A DNA stretch of 64,000 nucleotides from Novosphingobium clariflavum (GCF_026420865.1 NZ_JAPCWC010000013.1:1-64000), one strand, 5' to 3'; shown: positions 1 to 10,487, counted from the first letter of the stretch. Notes: generated by a model from the letters alone, not told the origin. A program made the numbers and translations.

Positions 1-95
1 AGGCGCTCTTTCCAGCCTGCGGTTCAACGCAGGATGAACAAGGCGTTGTATTGGCATTCAAGCGATGAGGCGTGCTGCAGCGGCGGCGAGATTCC

Positions 96-364
96 TAGGC
101 CGTAAACTCACAAACGGCACCATCGAGGCGTTCAAATGGCGAACAGCTCGGGCCGAATCGGCCGCCGGGCGGGCTGGTTGCCCGTCCAAGGCCGGTTCGG
201 TTCGAGATGGAAGCCATTTCGACGCCCCTTCGGGGTTTGAGGCAAAATGGTCCATCGCTGCGTCAGGAAGCCTGGAAATATCGACATATTCCGTCGCCTT
301 CCTTCCTCACGCTGAACCATTTTGCTTCAAACCTCGATGGCGCCGTTTGCGAGTTTACGGCCTA
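96..364. mobile_element. MITE-like element, copy 1 (269 bp, 33-bp terminal inverted repeats)
   Basis: Both ends carry a terminal inverted repeat beginning TAGGCCGTAAACTC; the 33-bp arms differ at two positions. Almost the same sequence recurs at 20292-20559 (about 95% identical by eye), which marks it as a dispersed element. It has no transposase-sized reading frame. The outer TA at each end could be a TA target duplication, as made by IS630/Tc1-mariner transposases, in which case a transposase elsewhere in the genome would act on it; this is inference. Inside are two further hairpins (near 154-230 and 210-275). Short frames inside (for example 132-320 on the minus strand) are not conserved between the two copies because of an indel, so I do not call them genes. 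Bases 1-95 to its left show no gene. Confidence 0.8.
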
Positions 365-1186
365 GAATTCATGCTGATAGGAGATGCCGATGCGCTTCCG
401 GGTGCCGAAGCTGTTGTTCACGTAGCTGCCGCGCAGCGCCGCGGTGTCCTGTTTGGTCAGGTGGTAGGACAGGCCGCCCCCGGCCGCGACGCCCGAATAG
501 TCGTGCGTGCCGCGGGTATAGTTGGCGCCTGCCATCAGTGTCAGGCGCGTGGTCAGCGGCCGGATCGTGAACAGGCCGAGATAACCGCTGCTGCTGCTCA
601 CCGTTATGGGAATGCCGTCCTGCTGGTCGAGGTCGGTCACCGCGCCTTGCCGGCTATTGCTGTAGGTATAGCCGAACGGGACAAAGATCAGCCACTTGCC
701 GGTCTTCAGGCCGAGCTGGCTGAGCGGGACGAAGCCGCCGAGCGAATAGCGGGTCTGCTTGACCCCGGTGTCGAGCTCGCTCCGGCCGGCCATGAAGGTG
801 ACGATGGCAACCGGCAGCAGATAGGATGCGCCAAGCGACCACTGGCCCGACCGGGCGATCCTTGCGTTGAACTTCAGCTTGGGGCCGATCGCCATCGAGC
901 CGGAGGCGGAGAGTTCGTCCGCATAGGCAATGCCCAGTTTGGTGGCGATCTTGGTGGGATCCTCGGCGGCCTTTTCGGTTTCCGCAGACGGCGCCGCTTC
1001 GCTGGAGACTGCTGTGCCGGGGGCGCCATCGGAGGCAGCATCGGGCGCTGTAGCGGGCTCTGCGGGGGCCGGCTTGTCCCCCTGCGTCTCTTGCTGCGCG
1101 AGCGCGGGAGCCGCCAGGGCAAGCGCGAGTGCCGCCCCAGCCAGCGCGGCCGGCCGGCCGTGCCGGGATGAAAGCTGCCTTTTCAT
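362..1186 (-). CDS. Outer-membrane beta-barrel protein, probable
   Basis: A 274-residue protein of unknown specific function. A signal peptide is clear: a basic start (MKRQ), a long Ala/Leu stretch and an ALAQ cleavage site near residue 30. About 45 residues rich in Ala, Pro and Glu follow, then a C-terminal half of alternating polar and aromatic strands ending in Phe, as expected for a BamA-folded barrel. The in-frame extension upstream to 1411 lacks a signal sequence and runs into ligA, so I start at the ATG before the signal peptide. It is divergent from ligA. The stop codon TAG coincides with the TA boundary of the miniature element that lies immediately downstream. It could be a transporter-like or meta-pathway OMP; the family was not resolved. 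Confidence 0.7.
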   Translation of the reverse strand: MKRQLSSRHGRPAALAGAALALALAAPALAQQETQGDKPAPAEPATAPDAASDGAPGTAVSSEAAPSAETEKAAEDPTKIATKLGIAYADELSASGSMAIGPKLKFNARIARSGQWSLGASYLLPVAIVTFMAGRSELDTGVKQTRYSLGGFVPLSQLGLKTGKWLIFVPFGYTYSNSRQGAVTDLDQQDGIPITVSSSSGYLGLFTIRPLTTRLTLMAGANYTRGTHDYSGVAAGGGLSYHLTKQDTAALRGSYVNNSFGTRKRIGISYQHEF

Positions 1187-1389
1187 CGTCTGACTTTTCC
1201 TGCCTCCCTGGGCCAAAGCCTTGTTCCGCTTCAGAATGAGCGGCGGCAGGGATGGCGGCAACGGGGGCATACCCGTGGTTTTTCGGGAATATCTACTGAG
1301 GGCGCGCATGCACTCCTGCGTCTTTCCCGGGGACGGACCGGCTCGCCCGCGCGCGCTGCCTTGCCGTCCGGGCCGCGCTTGCGGCATAG

Positions 1390-3558
<2,169 letters not shown>

Positions 3559-3664
3559 GGGGTCGCAGTTTCAGCCGCCGGTTCTCGGGCCGGGCCCATT
3601 GGTCAACGCCGGAAGGGACACACCCTGCCTCGCCCGGCGCGATGGTGCCGCAGCACCGGCCCGC

Positions 3665-3979
3665 TCAGGAGAAGCGGGACTGGCGTTCGTGCACCTGACG
3701 GTAGTGCTGCACGCGGGTGGCGCGCAGCCCTGCCATTCCTTCGCGCTCCACGGCGCGCTGCCACGAGGCGAGTTCCTCGAGCGTGAGATCGTAGCGGTCG
3801 CAGGCCTCGGCGATCGTCAACAGGCCCCCATTGACGGCAGCCACGACCTCGGCCTTGCGGCGCGCGACCCAGCGTCGGGTATCGCGCGGCGGCAGGGCCT
3901 TGCGGTCGAGAGCTTCACCCAGGGGTCCCACGACGACCGCGGGGCGGTCGATTTCGGTACGAAGCATAGTTGGCCTCAT
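3665..3979 (-). CDS. sciP: SciP, small CtrA inhibitory protein (DUF1153)
   Basis: A 104-residue protein matching the SciP/DUF1153 family from end to end: VVGP near the N-terminus, then TRRWVARRKAEVVAAV, the helix-turn-helix stretch GGLLTIAEACDRYDLT, LASWQRA and a GLRATRVQHYR tail. In Caulobacter SciP binds CtrA and blocks its recruitment of RNA polymerase at CtrA promoters during the swarmer phase. The core residues of both helices are intact. It is a single gene, convergent with ligA and divergent from the PilZ-like gene, with a long AT-rich upstream region that holds CtrA-like half sites and a GANTC site. The assignment to the family is firm; the same role in this organism is inferred. Confidence 0.92.
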   Translation of the reverse strand: MRPTMLRTEIDRPAVVVGPLGEALDRKALPPRDTRRWVARRKAEVVAAVNGGLLTIAEACDRYDLTLEELASWQRAVEREGMAGLRATRVQHYRQVHERQSRFS

Positions 3980-4022
3980 GAGCTGTTGTCACCAGCCCCC
4001 CTTGAGGCTCAATTCTTGTTTG

Positions 4023-4067
4023 GAATCCTTAATTCCGTCTTGTTTTATGTGGTTAATTTTGTTTTTC
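4023..4067. promoter_or_regulatory. AT-rich sciP upstream region with GANTC and CtrA-like sites
   Basis: The sequence is GAATC (a CcrM GANTC methylation site) at 4023-4027, then TTAA-N7-TTGT at 4029-4043, one base from the CtrA consensus TTAA-N7-TTAA. A second, weaker TTAA-N7-TTTC follows at 4053-4067. They lie about 45-90 bp upstream of the sciP start in an unusually AT-rich stretch for this genome. In Caulobacter sciP is itself a CtrA target, so feedback by CtrA is plausible. The sites are imperfect and the role is inferred. Confidence 0.45.
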
Positions 4068-4200
4068 GGTAAATCCGATACCGCGTTGAAATACGTACGG
4101 AAATTCGCGCTGAAAAAGTTGACGAATTATTTACAGCGCGTTTACCTTTGTTAATTAGTGATCGGGTCATCAACGCAAGACCGACGAGGGAGATGTCCTG

Positions 4201-4476
4201 GTGTTGCCCGCAGTCCACGCGGTTCCCCCTTTTGCCACGGCTTCGGCCCGCCATATCTCGCCCGAAGGGTGCCAGCTCGTGATCGAGAGCAGCCTGCTGG
4301 AAAAGGGGCTGCGGCTGGTCATGGCGATGTCGGGCTTTGCCCGCGTCACCGGGACGGTGCGCTGGGTGGTGGGCGACCGGGTGGGTTTTGCCTTCGACGC
4401 GCCGATCGCGGGCGAGTTCATGCAGGCCATGAAGCTGGGGCCGCATGGTCCGGGGCTGGAGCTCTATCGGGTCTGA
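4201..4476 (+). CDS. Small PilZ-like domain protein, c-di-GMP motif degenerate
   Basis: A 91-residue protein with the PilZ fold pattern: ISPEGCQL matches the second PilZ motif, followed by strands and a GTVRWVVGDRVGFAF close typical of the barrel. The N-terminal RxxxR motif is absent and the Asp/Asn before xSxxG is replaced by His-Ile, so cyclic-di-GMP binding is doubtful. The start is a GTG preceded by a GGGAG-type ribosome site. It is divergent from sciP. A second, canonical PilZ gene lies at 28259-28597. It could be a PilZ-fold adaptor rather than a nucleotide receptor. Confidence 0.65.
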   Translation: MLPAVHAVPPFATASARHISPEGCQLVIESSLLEKGLRLVMAMSGFARVTGTVRWVVGDRVGFAFDAPIAGEFMQAMKLGPHGPGLELYRV

Positions 4477-4509
4477 AAAATGCCCGCCGCGAGAATGTCC
4501 CGCGGCGGG
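4476..4509 (-). terminator. Intrinsic terminator of prmA
   Basis: CCCGCCGCG and CGCGGCGGG form a 9-bp GC stem around a short loop, and on the minus strand the stem is followed by CATTTTTC. It lies in the 40-bp gap between the convergent PilZ-like gene and prmA and may stop both. Confidence 0.7.
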
Positions 4510-4516
4510 ATCCGGT

Positions 4517-5425
4517 TCATGCCTGCTTGCGGCGCGCGCGCATCCACAGGATCGACCAGTCGCCCTTCACCAGCCTGGCGGCGAGGCGCAGGCCGGCGCG
4601 GCGGCAGGCGCTGCGCACGGCGGCTTCCTGGGTTTCCAGCAGGCCTGCCAGCACGAGGCTGCCACCCGGCGCCAGCGCCTTGGCGAAGTGGGGGGCGAGG
4701 CTCACCAGCGGCCCGGCGAGGATGTTGGCCATGATGAGGTCGTAAGGACCGCGCGCTTCGAGTAGCGGGTGCTCCATGCCGTCGGCGATCGTCATCGCCA
4801 GTTCGCCCTGGCGCGCGCCGAGCGGCACGCCGTTGGCCTCGGCATTGTCGGTCACGACGGTGGCGCAGACGGCGTCGATGTCGCTGGCGGTGGCCAGCGC
4901 GCGCGGCCAGAGCGTCATCGCTGCAAAGGCCAGCAAGCCGGTGCCGGTGCCGATGTCCGCATGGTTGCGCACGACAAGGCCCTGTGCCTTCATGTGGGTC
5001 AGCATCTCGAGGCAACCGGCGGTGGTCGCATGCTGGCCGGTGCCGAAGGCCTGGCTGGCGGGGATCACGAAATCGGTCACGCCCGGCTCGCGGAGCGGCG
5101 GATACTCGGGCGTATGCACGTAGAAGCGCCCGGCGCGGATCGGTTCGAGGCCTTCCTGGCTGGCGACCAGCCAGTCGGTCTCGGGCAATTCCTCGATGGT
5201 GAACTTCGGCGCGCCGCCGGCGAACAGCGCGGCGAGGGCGTCCTTGTCCGCCTTCTTCGGCTTGTGCGCAAGCCAGGCTTCGAGCTGCCAGTCGTCCGGC
5301 TTGTCCTCGGCGATCTCGCTGCCGGAAATGACGATGTCGGGATCCCAGTCGAAAGCGTCCTCATGGGCGAGCAGCGCGCCCTCGATGACGGAGCGCGGGG
5401 CAAAGGCGGTGATTTTCCAGCTCAC
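4517..5425 (-). CDS. prmA: Ribosomal protein L11 methyltransferase
   Basis: PrmA trimethylates ribosomal protein L11 using S-adenosylmethionine. The 302-residue protein has the SAM-binding DIGTGTGLLAF motif near residue 157, preceded by the family's QAFGTGQHATT segment (about 125-135), and the catalytic-loop motif MANILAGPL near residue 230. A GTG start overlaps the stop of the upstream beta-lactamase gene in a GTGA arrangement, indicating translational coupling. A longer in-frame extension upstream reads through the lactamase gene and is rejected. A terminator follows. The N-terminal L11-recognition domain (residues 1-60) is present. Confidence 0.93.
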   Translation of the reverse strand: MSWKITAFAPRSVIEGALLAHEDAFDWDPDIVISGSEIAEDKPDDWQLEAWLAHKPKKADKDALAALFAGGAPKFTIEELPETDWLVASQEGLEPIRAGRFYVHTPEYPPLREPGVTDFVIPASQAFGTGQHATTAGCLEMLTHMKAQGLVVRNHADIGTGTGLLAFAAMTLWPRALATASDIDAVCATVVTDNAEANGVPLGARQGELAMTIADGMEHPLLEARGPYDLIMANILAGPLVSLAPHFAKALAPGGSLVLAGLLETQEAAVRSACRRAGLRLAARLVKGDWSILWMRARRKQA

Positions 5426-6381
5426 GAACGGGTCTCCTTCGCTTGCGAGCCGGCCTCTTCGGAAAGGCGCTGCTCGAAGCGGGTAGTGGCGGCGGCCGCA
5501 TATGTGCGGCACGCGGTGGGATCGACCAGCGGGGCGGTGCCCGCCAGGCGCGCGAAAAGATCGCTCGCGCCGGGATGCGGGGTGACCAGCAGGTCGCAGG
5601 GAAGCTCGGCGAATCGCGCGTAGCCCTGGCGGACGGCGGCGATGCGCTCGGGGTGATCGGTGAAGCGGTAGCCCTTGGCCGAGATCGCGCTGGCACTGTC
5701 GGCGTAGGCGATCGTCACACACTTGCCCTGATCGCCGCAAGACTGCCAGGTCCAGCTGGTCGATCCGGCGGCATGGGCGAGGGTGGCGCGGGCGGTGAGG
5801 GTGATAGTGCCCAGCGTCAGTTTCTCGCCGTCGGCAAGGCGCTTGTCGACATGGACGGCGGGGAAGGCATCGAGTCCGCCGTACTGCGGGTCGGCGGGGT
5901 CGGCCTTGCCGCTTTCCAGCACTTCGGCGGCGCCAGGCATGGCGGCCACTTTCGCGCCGGTCGCGCGGCTCAGCGCGGCGAGTGCGCCGGCATGGTCGAA
6001 ATGCTCGTGGCTGGAGAGGATCCAGTGCACGTCCTTCGGATCGAAACCGGCGGCCCTGATATTGGCGAGCACCAGCGGCGCCGCTTCGGGAATGCCGCCG
6101 TCGATCAGCACGTGGCCCCGGTTGCCGGTGATGAGGATCGCGCTGATGCCGCAAGTGCCGACATAATAGGTATTGCCGTATAGCCGCGCGGGCGGTGCCG
6201 GATCGCCCCAGCCGTCATGGTCCTTGCAGGCCGCGACGAGCCTGGCGGGCGCCAGTGCCTGCGGTGCGAGTCGCGCCGAAGCGGTCTCGGCGGGGCGTTC
6301 GGACGGCGCGGCTGTGCCGGGCGCGGAGGAACAGGCCGCGAGCAGGAGCGCGGGGGGCACAAGGAAGGCAAGGCGATTCAT
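5422..6381 (-). CDS. Subclass B3 metallo-beta-lactamase, lipoprotein
   Basis: A 319-residue zinc hydrolase. Residues H125, H127, D129 and H130 form the HxHxDH site (SSHEHFDHAG), H203 lies in LAHAAGSTSWTW and a later His in LVTPHPGASDL, the full ligand set of subclass B3 enzymes such as CAU-1 and the MIM-1 enzyme of a Novosphingobium. The signal sequence ends in a lipobox (LLAAC, Cys17), so the protein is probably lipid-anchored rather than freely periplasmic. B3 enzymes hydrolyse penicillins, cephalosporins and carbapenems; activity here is not proven, and this family also contains lactonase-like relatives. It is translationally coupled to prmA downstream. No resistance-type regulator or mobile element flanks it, which fits a resident chromosomal gene. 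Confidence 0.85.
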   Translation of the reverse strand: MNRLAFLVPPALLLAACSSAPGTAAPSERPAETASARLAPQALAPARLVAACKDHDGWGDPAPPARLYGNTYYVGTCGISAILITGNRGHVLIDGGIPEAAPLVLANIRAAGFDPKDVHWILSSHEHFDHAGALAALSRATGAKVAAMPGAAEVLESGKADPADPQYGGLDAFPAVHVDKRLADGEKLTLGTITLTARATLAHAAGSTSWTWQSCGDQGKCVTIAYADSASAISAKGYRFTDHPERIAAVRQGYARFAELPCDLLVTPHPGASDLFARLAGTAPLVDPTACRTYAAAATTRFEQRLSEEAGSQAKETRS

Positions 6382-6581
6382 CGACCTGCGCTTTAGGCCG
6401 GGCGGGCCGCCAAGGCCAGTGCGCCGGGGTTGGCCTTTGCGGCGGGGCGGCGAGTCGCTTGTGTGCGATGCATCTGCGATGTGCTTCGCGGAACTTGCGC
6501 CAAGCCGTGATTTGTCTAAGGGGACTTCTCGACAGGGGCAGCTTGACGCTGCTGCAAAGGCAAAAGGGATTCGAAAGAGCC

Positions 6582-6977
6582 ATGGCCAAAGACGGCACCA
6601 GGAACCGTCCGCTTTCGCCCCATCTCCAGATTTGGCGTTGGGGCCCACACATGTTCGTCTCGATTTTGCACCGCGTGACGGGCGATGGCATGGCGTTTGC
6701 CGGCCTCGGCCTGCTGCTGTGGTGGCTCGGGGCACTGGCCAGCGGACCCGAAGCTTACGCATTGCTCACCAAGTGCATGACCTCGCCGCTCGGCTATGTC
6801 GTGCTCGTGGGCATCTCCTGGGCTTTCTTCAGCCACATGATGAGCGGTCTCAGGCACTTTGTGCTCGATATCGGCGCCGGTTTCGAACTGAAGGCCAACA
6901 AGACCTTCTCGATCCTCGCCCCGATCATGGGTGTTGTCGTCACTGCCGCCTTCTGGGCGCTCCTGCTGCTTCGCTGA
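6582..6977 (+). CDS. sdhC: Succinate dehydrogenase cytochrome b556 subunit
   Basis: A 131-residue membrane anchor of respiratory complex II. The N-terminal LSPHLQIW motif and SILHRVTG (about residues 27-34) form part of the quinone site. Three membrane helices follow, and the SHMMSGLRH segment (residues 84-92) supplies the probable heme-ligand His. A GAAAGAG ribosome site precedes the ATG; longer in-frame starts upstream have no family resemblance. It is the first gene of sdhCDA, 12 bp from sdhD. Confidence 0.95.
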   Translation: MAKDGTRNRPLSPHLQIWRWGPHMFVSILHRVTGDGMAFAGLGLLLWWLGALASGPEAYALLTKCMTSPLGYVVLVGISWAFFSHMMSGLRHFVLDIGAGFELKANKTFSILAPIMGVVVTAAFWALLLLR

Positions 6978-6989
6978 GGGACGGGAAAC

Positions 6990-7376
6990 ATGGGTAACGG
7001 AACTTCCATCGGCCGCGTGCGCGGCCTCGGCTCGGCCAAGACCGGCGTTCATCACTGGCTGCTGCAGCGCTTCACCGCCATCGGCAACCTGCTGACCGGC
7101 CTCTTCCTCGCCGCCTCCTTCGTGATGCTGCCGGACCTGACTTATGCGTCGGTCGTCGAATGGCTGGCCCGTCCGGTCCCGGCCGTGGCGATGATCCTGC
7201 TGGTCGTCACCACGTTCTGGCACGCGCGCCTCGGCCTGCAGGTCCTCGTCGAGGACTACGTGCATGAACACGCCAACAAGTTCGCCTGCATCGCGGCGCT
7301 GAACCTTGCCGCCTGCGGTGGCATCGCCTTCGGCGTCTTCTGCGTCATCCGCCTCGCGCTGGGAGCACACGCATAA
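6990..7376 (+). CDS. sdhD: Succinate dehydrogenase membrane anchor subunit
   Basis: A 128-residue anchor with three membrane helices. It begins [20 protein letters not shown], the typical alphaproteobacterial SdhD opening, and carries the heme-ligand segment [17 protein letters not shown] in the middle. With SdhC it binds heme b and ubiquinone. Its stop overlaps the sdhA start (TAATG), indicating coupled translation. Confidence 0.95.
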   Translation: MGNGTSIGRVRGLGSAKTGVHHWLLQRFTAIGNLLTGLFLAASFVMLPDLTYASVVEWLARPVPAVAMILLVVTTFWHARLGLQVLVEDYVHEHANKFACIAALNLAACGGIAFGVFCVIRLALGAHA

Positions 7377-9184
7377 TGTCCGCCCCTGCCTACAAGATTA
7401 TCGACCATACCTATGACACCGTCGTCGTCGGCGCCGGTGGCTCGGGTCTGCGCGCCACGATGGGCTCGGCCGAAGCCGGCCTGAAGACCGCGTGCATCAC
7501 CAAGGTCTTCCCGACCCGCTCGCACACCGTGGCGGCACAGGGTGGCATCGCTGCCTCGCTCTGCAACAACACGCCGGACCACTGGACCTGGCACATGTAC
7601 GACACCGTCAAGGGGTCGGACTGGCTGGGCGACCAGGACGCCATCGAATACATGGTGCGCGAAGCGCCGGCCGCGGTCTACGAGCTGGAGCACGCCGGCG
7701 TGCCCTTCAGCCGCAACGCCGACGGCACGATCTACCAGCGCCCGTTCGGCGGCCACATGCAGAACATGGGCGAAGGCCCGCCGGTGCAGCGCACTTGCGC
7801 CGCTGCCGACCGTACCGGCCACGCCATGCTGCACGCGCTCTACCAGCAGTCGCTGAAGTACGACGCGGACTTCTTTATCGAATACTTCGCGATCGACCTG
7901 ATCATGGACGGCGGCAAGTGCGTCGGCGTGATCGCGCTGTGCATGGACGACGGTTCGATCCACCGCTTCCGTTCGCAGGCCGTGGTGCTCGCCACCGGCG
8001 GCTACGGCCGCAGCTACTTCACCGCCACTTCGGCCCATACCTGCACCGGCGACGGCGGCGGCATGGTCCTGCGCGCCGGCCTGCCCCTGCAGGACATGGA
8101 ATTCGTGCAGTTCCACCCCACCGGCATCTACGGCGCGGGCGTGCTGATCACCGAAGGCGCGCGCGGCGAGGGCGGCTACCTCACCAACTCCGAGGGTGAG
8201 CGCTTCATGGAGCGCTATGCACCTTCCGCGAAGGACCTCGCCTCGCGCGACGTCGTCTCGCGCTCGATGGCGCTGGAAATCCGCGAAGGCCGCGGCGTCG
8301 GCCCGCACAAGGACCACATCTACCTGCACCTCGATCACATCGATCCCAAGGTGCTGGGCGAGCGTCTGCCGGGCATCACCGAGAGCGGCAAGATCTTCGC
8401 AGGCGTGGACCTTACCCGCCAGCCGCTGCCGGTCGTCCCGACCGTCCACTACAACATGGGCGGCATTCCCTGTAACTACCACGGCGAAGTCGTCACCATC
8501 GGCGCGGACGGCAATCCGGACACCGTGGTGCCGGGCCTGTTCGCGGTGGGCGAGGCGGCCTGCGTCTCGGTCCACGGCGCCAACCGCCTGGGTTCGAACT
8601 CGCTGATCGACCTCGTGGTGTTCGGCCGTGCCACCGGCCACCGCCTCAAGGAAATCGTCAAGCCGGGCGCGGCGCAGCAGGAACTGCCGAAGGATTCGGC
8701 CGACCTCGCGCTGACCCGTCTCGACCACTTCCGCAACGCCAACGGCAGCACGCCGACGGCCGAAGTCCGCACCGAGATGCAGCGCACCATGTCGGCTCAC
8801 GCCGCCGTGTTCCGCACCGATGAACTCATGGTCGAAGGCAAGGAAAAGCTCGCCAAGACTTACGAGCGCTTCCAGGACGTCAAGGTCACCGATCGCGGCC
8901 TGATCTGGAACTCGGATCTGGTCGAGACGATGGAACTCGACAACCTGATCTCGCAGGCCTCGGTCACGCTGCACGGCGCCCAGGCGCGCAAGGAAAGCCG
9001 CGGCGCCCATGCGCACGAGGACTTCCCGAACCGCGACGATGCGAACTGGATGAAGCACACCGTGGGCTGGTTCAACGGCTGGGGCGGCAAGGGCGGCGAA
9101 GTCCGTCTCGACTACCGCCCGGTCCACGAATACACGCTGACCGACGACGTCCAGTACATCAAGCCCAAGGCCCGCGTGTACTGA
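7376..9184 (+). CDS. sdhA: Succinate dehydrogenase flavoprotein subunit
   Basis: SdhA oxidises succinate to fumarate with covalently bound FAD. The 602-residue protein has the Rossmann motif [11 protein letters not shown] (about residues 17-27), the FAD-attachment His50 in [10 protein letters not shown], the QFHPTGIYG substrate-site segment, a catalytic-region RGEGG and the C-terminal HEYTL...KPKARVY typical of the family. It ends the transcription unit: a strong terminator lies 30 bp downstream, and no iron-sulfur subunit gene (sdhB) follows here, although sdhB usually closes this operon. Confidence 0.97.
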   Translation: MSAPAYKIIDHTYDTVVVGAGGSGLRATMGSAEAGLKTACITKVFPTRSHTVAAQGGIAASLCNNTPDHWTWHMYDTVKGSDWLGDQDAIEYMVREAPAAVYELEHAGVPFSRNADGTIYQRPFGGHMQNMGEGPPVQRTCAAADRTGHAMLHALYQQSLKYDADFFIEYFAIDLIMDGGKCVGVIALCMDDGSIHRFRSQAVVLATGGYGRSYFTATSAHTCTGDGGGMVLRAGLPLQDMEFVQFHPTGIYGAGVLITEGARGEGGYLTNSEGERFMERYAPSAKDLASRDVVSRSMALEIREGRGVGPHKDHIYLHLDHIDPKVLGERLPGITESGKIFAGVDLTRQPLPVVPTVHYNMGGIPCNYHGEVVTIGADGNPDTVVPGLFAVGEAACVSVHGANRLGSNSLIDLVVFGRATGHRLKEIVKPGAAQQELPKDSADLALTRLDHFRNANGSTPTAEVRTEMQRTMSAHAAVFRTDELMVEGKEKLAKTYERFQDVKVTDRGLIWNSDLVETMELDNLISQASVTLHGAQARKESRGAHAHEDFPNRDDANWMKHTVGWFNGWGGKGGEVRLDYRPVHEYTLTDDVQYIKPKARVY

Positions 9185-9213
9185 TCCTCGCGCCGGTATC
9201 GGCAAGACAAACA

Positions 9214-9245
9214 GGCGGCGCTCCGGAAACGGAGCGCCGCCTTTT
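9214..9245 (+). terminator. Intrinsic terminator of sdhCDA
   Basis: An 11-bp perfect stem (GGCGGCGCTCC/GGAGCGCCGCC) with a 6-base loop is followed by TTTTGCTTTTT. It ends the sdh unit before any sdhB. Confidence 0.9.
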
Positions 9246-9364
9246 GCTTTTTCGGGTTCCGAAACAGTAGGCGGGCGCCGCATCGATTCAAGTATTTGCA
9301 TTGCAACCGAAACCAACCCGTCGCATTACTTAGGGATTATCGCGCGGGAACAGGAGTCGATTGC

Positions 9365-9955
9365 ATGACGACCTCACAGACCGACCCGAGTGCCTTCACC
9401 GATCCGCTTGCCCCTCCCTATCTCGGCTCGCCGCCGCTCGGCTGGGGCTGGGTACTCGCCTATGGCCTGCTGCTGATCGCGGTGGCGGTGGTGGTGATCG
9501 CCACTCCTCTGGTGGCGAGCTTCACGACCGGCCTGCTGATCGGCTTTGTCCTGTGCGTCTACGGCGTCGCCGCGATTGCGGCGGGCATCCATTCGCTGTC
9601 CACGCGCGCGCGCTGGACCGAGATCCTGCTCGGCGCGATCGGCCTGCTGGCAGGGCTCTACGTGCTGTTCAACCCGGTGGCCGGCGCGATCACGCTGGTC
9701 TGGGCGATCGGCGCCTGGCTGCTGATCTCCGGCGGGTTCGAGATCGCCTTTGCCCTCAAGGCCCGGCACGACAAGGGCTGGCGCCTGTTCCTCGGCGTGC
9801 TCGACCTGGTGCTGGGCGCGCTGCTGCTGGTGTCGAGCGTGCCGACCGCCATCGGTTTCCTCGCCATCATGGTCGCCATCAGCTTTTTCATGCGCGGCGT
9901 GTTCATGATTGCGGTCGCCTTCGGGCTTCGTAAACTGGGCAAGCTGGCGGGCTGA
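9365..9955 (+). CDS. HdeD-family membrane protein
   Basis: A 196-residue protein with about six closely spaced hydrophobic helices in three pairs, the DUF308/HdeD pattern, with the motif LLGAIGLLAGLYVLFNP in the middle and a basic C-terminus. HdeD in E. coli supports acid resistance at high density; the role here is unknown. An AGGAG ribosome site precedes the ATG; the in-frame extension upstream is discarded because it lacks both a ribosome site and similarity. It is followed 24 bp later by the DUF202 gene, and the two are probably co-transcribed. Confidence 0.75.
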   Translation: MTTSQTDPSAFTDPLAPPYLGSPPLGWGWVLAYGLLLIAVAVVVIATPLVASFTTGLLIGFVLCVYGVAAIAAGIHSLSTRARWTEILLGAIGLLAGLYVLFNPVAGAITLVWAIGAWLLISGGFEIAFALKARHDKGWRLFLGVLDLVLGALLLVSSVPTAIGFLAIMVAISFFMRGVFMIAVAFGLRKLGKLAG

Positions 9956-9979
9956 TCCGCGCCGCACGGGAGACCTGCG

Positions 9980-10411
9980 ATGGATGAGAAATCCGGCCAG
10001 GGGGAAAGCGCGGACGAACTGGCGGGCGAAATCGCCGGCAACGTCGCCAGGCAGACCGACACCGCCGACCGGCGCACCGTTCTTGCCGCCGACCGCACCA
10101 TTCTCGCCGCCGAGCGGACTTATGCGGCCTGGGTGCGCACGGGGCTCGGCGCGCTGGCCTCGGGGATCGGAGCGCGGGCGCTGCTGCAGGGGCTGGTGGC
10201 CGAGTGGCTGGTCATGACCACTACCATGATGCTGCTGCTGTTTGCCGAGTTCTGCTTCGTGGCGGGGATCTGGCGCCAGTTGCGGCCGGTGCTGGCCCCG
10301 CCGGAAACGGATACGCCGCGTCTGCCGGGTTCGCTGCTGGTCACCTTCAACGGCTTTCTGATCCTGCTGGGCGCAGCGGTGATGATCGGGATCCTGACGG
10401 GCAAGTCCTGA
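9980..10411 (+). CDS. DUF202 (YidH-like) membrane protein
   Basis: A 143-residue protein. A hydrophilic N-terminus leads to the DUF202 signature LAAERTYAAWVRTGLGALASG (partly shown), and three membrane helices follow. The function of DUF202 proteins is not established. It follows the HdeD-like gene closely and precedes the BlaI/BlaR-like pair. Nothing in the protein ties it to beta-lactam sensing; its position could be coincidental. Confidence 0.75.
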   Translation: MDEKSGQGESADELAGEIAGNVARQTDTADRRTVLAADRTILAAERTYAAWVRTGLGALASGIGARALLQGLVAEWLVMTTTMMLLLFAEFCFVAGIWRQLRPVLAPPETDTPRLPGSLLVTFNGFLILLGAAVMIGILTGKS

Positions 10412-10442
10412 GGGGAAGGGTATCCATTCATCTGGCGTTCAT

Positions 10443-10474
10443 GTTTACAAACGTAGTCGATTACGTGTGTAAAC
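10443..10474. promoter_or_regulatory. 32-bp dyad, probable BlaI-type operator
   Basis: The arms GTTTACAAACGTA and TACGTGTGTAAAC form an almost perfect palindrome centred near 10458. Each arm also contains a TACA/TGTA-like element, as in BlaI/MecI boxes. It ends 13 bp before the GTG start of the BlaI-like gene and just before its ribosome site, the right place for autorepression. Binding is inferred. Confidence 0.7.
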
Positions 10475-10487
10475 GATGGAGGACGAC

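Noticed and set aside
132..320. 62-codon minus-strand frame inside the first MITE-like copy
   Set aside because: The second copy shows a one-base indel that shifts this frame, so it is not conserved as protein despite shared N-terminal residues.
7256..9316. A 686-codon minus-strand frame across sdhA
   Set aside because: Antisense of SdhA, low-complexity Arg/His/Val composition, no motif and no ribosome site.
9185..9364. Possible truncated sdhB after sdhA
   Set aside because: The stretch holds only a terminator and an HdeD-gene ribosome site; no Cys-rich iron-sulfur segment is encoded in any frame.
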